From positions 1 through 8,272 of the forward strand of contig JAILDD010000044.1 in NCBI GenBank assembly GCA_024689605.1: a stretch of DNA of 8,272 nt, written 5' to 3'. A program made the translations under genes and the position numbers. The stretch comes from Lachnospiraceae bacterium. Lineage in GTDB: Bacteria > Bacillota_A > Clostridia > Lachnospirales > Lachnospiraceae. Below, piece by piece: positions 6,160-8,272 of the stretch; the stretch's first letter is position 1, and every line of letters starts with the position of its first letter. The notes beneath the pieces were generated by a model. That model saw only the letters and a program-made list of their open reading frames with translations, did not search any database and had not been told where the DNA came from.

Positions 6160-7212
6160 TTATCTCTTAATATCATAGTTCATATTCATCAGGTTGCGTA
6201 TGCTTTCCACATCATCCGTAATGTTAGCATCCCCACGTATGGTGTGTTTGATGGCACTGCTGGCAACTGCAAAATTCACCATGTCCATCGGCTCATATCC
6301 ATGCATCATTGCATAAATAAAACCGCTTGCAAAAGCATCGCCGCCACCAACACGATCAAGTATAGTGAAAGTAAAAAGCCTGCTCTCATAGGTCTTTCCG
6401 TCGTACCAGAGATACGCCTTTAGGCTGTTCTCGCTTCCGCTGTGTGCATAACGCACATGCCTGGCTATACATTTTAGATTGGGGTATTTTTTTACAAAAG
6501 CCTGGTTGACCATATCCTGCTGATCAAGGTCAGGCTGATACGGAATACCATCCTTTATATCTCCCTTTGAATGGTCATTGTCATCACGCCACAAATGATA
6601 AGGTTCGATACCAAAAAGTACATCAACATAAGGAAGGCATTTTGTACAGAAATCCCTTGCCTCCTCCCATGTCCAGAGTTTTGACCTGAAGTTTCCGTCA
6701 AAACTTACTTTCAGTCCTTTTGCCTTTGCAGTCTTTAGTGCACGAAGTATCAGGTCCGCACAGTTTGGCGACAATGCCGGTGTGATACCGCTCAAGTGCA
6801 GCCATGTGAAACCGTCAAGCAGTTTATCCAGATCAACATGTGAAAAATCATATTCCGTTATTGCACTGTGCTTACGGTCGTATATCACCTTGCTCGGACG
6901 GATACCATATCCTGTCTCAAGGTAATAACTGCCCAGCCTGTGGGTCGGTGTTTCCTCAGGAGTACTCATTATCACAGGAGTACAGTGAACATCATTGCTC
7001 CGCAGCATCCTTACCGCACTTTTTCCGAGAGAGTTATTCGGAACCACGGAAAAGAAACTACTGTCCACACCAAGATTGGCCAAAGCCAAAGCTATATTGG
7101 CCTCGCTCCCTCCGTAGCTTGCCTCGAATTCCGATGACATGCGTATCTTCGCATAGTTTGGAGGCGTAAGCCGCAACATTATCTCACCGATAGTAATAAA
7201 CCTATGTTCCAT
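6160..7212 (-). CDS. kdgK: 2-keto-3-deoxygluconate kinase (PfkB/ribokinase family)
   Basis: A 350-residue sugar kinase that should phosphorylate KDG to KDPG in the cytoplasm, a step shared by pectin, galacturonate and glucuronate breakdown. Family marks in order: GEIMLRLTPP (9-18), the substrate-side GGSEAN (34-39), YYLETG and RPSKVIYDR (96-113), the FDGNFR strand (171-176), and the PfkB signature DRVGGGDAFASGF (286-298) with Asp292 as the expected catalytic base. The LETG...RPSKVIYDR block favours KDG kinase over fructokinase or ribokinase, but the exact substrate is inferred. GGAGG 8 nt before the ATG supports the start. A cre/LacI-type palindrome lies 85 bp upstream and a terminator insulates it from the aldo/keto reductase gene, so it should begin its own transcript. 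The chemoreceptor gene follows after 38 bp. No aldolase or isomerase for the same pathway is in the window. Confidence 0.88.
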   Translation of the reverse strand: MEHRFITIGEIMLRLTPPNYAKIRMSSEFEASYGGSEANIALALANLGVDSSFFSVVPNNSLGKSAVRMLRSNDVHCTPVIMSTPEETPTHRLGSYYLETGYGIRPSKVIYDRKHSAITEYDFSHVDLDKLLDGFTWLHLSGITPALSPNCADLILRALKTAKAKGLKVSFDGNFRSKLWTWEEARDFCTKCLPYVDVLFGIEPYHLWRDDNDHSKGDIKDGIPYQPDLDQQDMVNQAFVKKYPNLKCIARHVRYAHSGSENSLKAYLWYDGKTYESRLFTFTILDRVGGGDAFASGFIYAMMHGYEPMDMVNFAVASSAIKHTIRGDANITDDVESIRNLMNMNYDIKR

Positions 7213-7220
7213 TAGAAGAT

Positions 7221-7324
7221 CCTCCGTAAATTTTTACTATCCTAAATTACATATTATGTACTGAACAATGCTTAATAAATAAACCCATACGCCATATGTA
7301 AGCGCTTACATTTATGTTATAAAT
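7221..7324 (-). promoter_or_regulatory. kdgK upstream region; promoter not resolved
   Basis: After the terminator and operator, this stretch holds the kdgK leader and ends in a strong GGAGG (7221-7225). The best -35/-10 pairing I can make on the minus strand is TTGTTC with TAGGAT at 18 bp, which is weak. With that pairing the operator at 7297-7310 would lie upstream of the -35 box, a position more typical of activation. With an unseen promoter further upstream it would repress. Confidence 0.3.
7297..7310. promoter_or_regulatory. Perfect cre/LacI-family operator upstream of kdgK
   Basis: TGTAAGCGCTTACA is a perfect 14-bp palindrome with the central CG typical of operators bound by CcpA and other LacI-family proteins. 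It stands between the aldo/keto reductase terminator and kdgK, so it most likely controls kdgK and the chemoreceptor behind it. Perfect symmetry fits a dedicated LacI-type regulator at least as well as CcpA. No regulator gene is in the window. Confidence 0.75.
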
Positions 7325-7350
7325 AAAAGCAGTTCGTGTCAACTGCTTTT
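7325..7350 (-). terminator. Rho-independent terminator of the aldo/keto reductase gene
   Basis: The perfect 10-bp arms AAAAGCAGTT (7325-7334) and AACTGCTTTT (7341-7350) enclose a 6-nt loop. On the minus strand the stem begins about 16 nt after the aldo/keto reductase stop and runs into TTTTATTTAT, a good U-tract. The plus strand also has six T in a row, so it could work both ways, although no plus-strand gene leads into it here. Confidence 0.88.
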
Positions 7351-7366
7351 TTCTTAATTATGACTG

Positions 7367-8272
7367 TTATGCCTGCTCATACAGTGCCGCAAAAGCTTCT
7401 ACTTTTTCTCTTATACTGATATGCTGCGGACAGTTCTTTTCACATAGCCCACACTTAATGCACTCGGACGCTTTCCCATGGTCCATAGAAAAACGTTCAT
7501 AGTACATATTAGACTTATTTCCTGTGACCACATGCATATTGAACAGACCAAAATATTCCGGGATATTTATGTTTTTAGGACACACTTCCGTACAGTATCT
7601 GCAGCTTGTACACGGTATTGTCCCTATGCTTTCGAGAATTTCGGTTATTCTTTTTACCAGCTTACGTTCTTCTTCCGATAGCGGTTTAAACTCTTTCATA
7701 AAAGTTGTATTGTTATCAAGCTGTTCTAGATTGCTCATACCGCTAAGAACCATCTGGACGTTTTCAAGAGAAGCAGCATACCTGATTGCCAAAGAAGCCG
7801 GCGTAAGTGAAGGATCACCGACAGGCCTGTAAAATTCATTAAATTCCCTCGTTGCGGCATCCGGAAGCTTTACCAGGGAACCTCCTTTGACCGGCTCCAT
7901 AACGGTAATCCTCTTTCCGTGTTTTTCAGCCACTTCATAGCAGCGTCCGGATTGAATAGCGATGCTGTTCCAATCAAGATAATTTATCTGAAGCTGTACA
8001 AAATCCACTTCCGGATGGTCTGTCAGTATGGTATCCAGGGTATCTGCATCATCATGGAAAGAAAACCCGATATTGCGTACATAGCCTTCCTTTTTCAATT
8101 TCTCAATAAAAGGAAAGCCTCCGAATTTTTTGGTGTTTACATATCTGTCTCTGCCGAGATTGTGAAGCAGATAGTAATCAAAATAGTCAACACCGCAGCG
8201 CCTTAGCTGCTCGTCAAAAAATTTCTGATAATCTTCTGCAGACTTAACCTTGAGTATAGGCATTTTATCTGC
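7367..8272 (-). CDS. Aldo/keto reductase with C-terminal 4Fe-4S ferredoxin domain (partial, 5' end off window)
   Basis: The frame stays open to the right edge (Ala-Asp-Lys before the first visible Met), so the true start is outside; by family length roughly 75 residues are missing. The Met encoded at 8261-8263 is internal. The visible part has the TIM-barrel aldo/keto reductase pattern: a Lys three residues from the edge (ADKMPI) at the position of the catalytic Lys, the conserved His in YYLLHNLG, then EPVKGGSL and the coenzyme-side SGMSNLEQL. The C-terminus carries two CxxCxxCxxxCP motifs (CTSCRYCTEVCP and CIKCGLCEKNCP), typical of a subgroup common in anaerobic Firmicutes, where the clusters probably link the reductase to ferredoxin-like electron transfer. 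The substrate is unknown. A strong terminator follows it, so it is not in the kdgK transcript. Confidence 0.9.
   Translation of the reverse strand, partial: ADKMPILKVKSAEDYQKFFDEQLRRCGVDYFDYYLLHNLGRDRYVNTKKFGGFPFIEKLKKEGYVRNIGFSFHDDADTLDTILTDHPEVDFVQLQINYLDWNSIAIQSGRCYEVAEKHGKRITVMEPVKGGSLVKLPDAATREFNEFYRPVGDPSLTPASLAIRYAASLENVQMVLSGMSNLEQLDNNTTFMKEFKPLSEEERKLVKRITEILESIGTIPCTSCRYCTEVCPKNINIPEYFGLFNMHVVTGNKSNMYYERFSMDHGKASECIKCGLCEKNCPQHISIREKVEAFAALYEQA

Noticed and set aside
6840..7169. Plus-strand open frames inside kdgK, and similar ones inside the chemoreceptor and aldo/keto reductase genes
   Set aside because: They overlap well-supported genes in antisense, and their products look like random translations of coding DNA.
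1..8272. CRISPR array, tRNA, rRNA, insertion sequence or phage genes
   Set aside because: No regularly spaced repeats, cloverleaf-like sequence, transposase or integrase motifs, or target-site duplications were seen.

Overview
This window looks like chromosome from an anaerobic, fibre-degrading Firmicute of the Lachnospiraceae (Butyrivibrio/Pseudobutyrivibrio-like). That reading is an inference. It rests on moderate-to-low GC, AGGAG-type ribosome binding sites, a cytoplasmic GH43 glycosidase, a 2-keto-3-deoxygluconate (KDG) kinase, a ferredoxin-tailed aldo/keto reductase and a soluble CZB-type chemoreceptor. No phage, transposase, CRISPR array, rRNA or tRNA was seen.

Layout. Positions 1-361 are non-coding and AT-rich, with a cre/LacI-type operator at 29-42 and a good ribosome binding site before the first gene. 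At 362-1891 (+) lies a cytoplasmic serine hydrolase of the beta-lactamase/class C PBP family with a C-terminal extension. Every other gene is on the minus strand. In transcription order, right to left, they are: the 3' part of an aldo/keto reductase with two 4Fe-4S motifs (7367 to beyond the right edge), a rho-independent terminator (7325-7350), a perfect 14-bp cre/LacI-type palindrome (7297-7310), KDG kinase (6160-7212), a soluble CZB chemoreceptor (4724-6121), a 140-bp compound hairpin element (4584-4723), a GH43 beta-xylosidase/arabinofuranosidase-like enzyme (2932-4515), and a membrane-anchored protein of unknown function (1983-2804). The last gene converges on the serine hydrolase.

How the genes may work together. 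GH43 would release pentoses from imported xylan or arabinoxylan oligosaccharides. KDG kinase would feed KDG, the common intermediate of pectin and glucuronate breakdown, into the KDPG aldolase step. The palindrome ahead of kdgK points to carbon-source control by CcpA or a local LacI-family repressor. The chemoreceptor starts 38 bp after kdgK with its own ribosome binding site and is probably co-transcribed with it, which would tie sugar-acid use to motility. The hairpin element then separates this pair from GH43.

The most unusual things seen are structural: (i) the triple-hairpin element at 4584-4723; (ii) a nested inverted repeat inside the serine hydrolase reading frame (1416-1477), at the junction between its two domains; and (iii) divergence at the normally invariant signalling tip of the chemoreceptor. 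I did not find a clear new multi-gene system.
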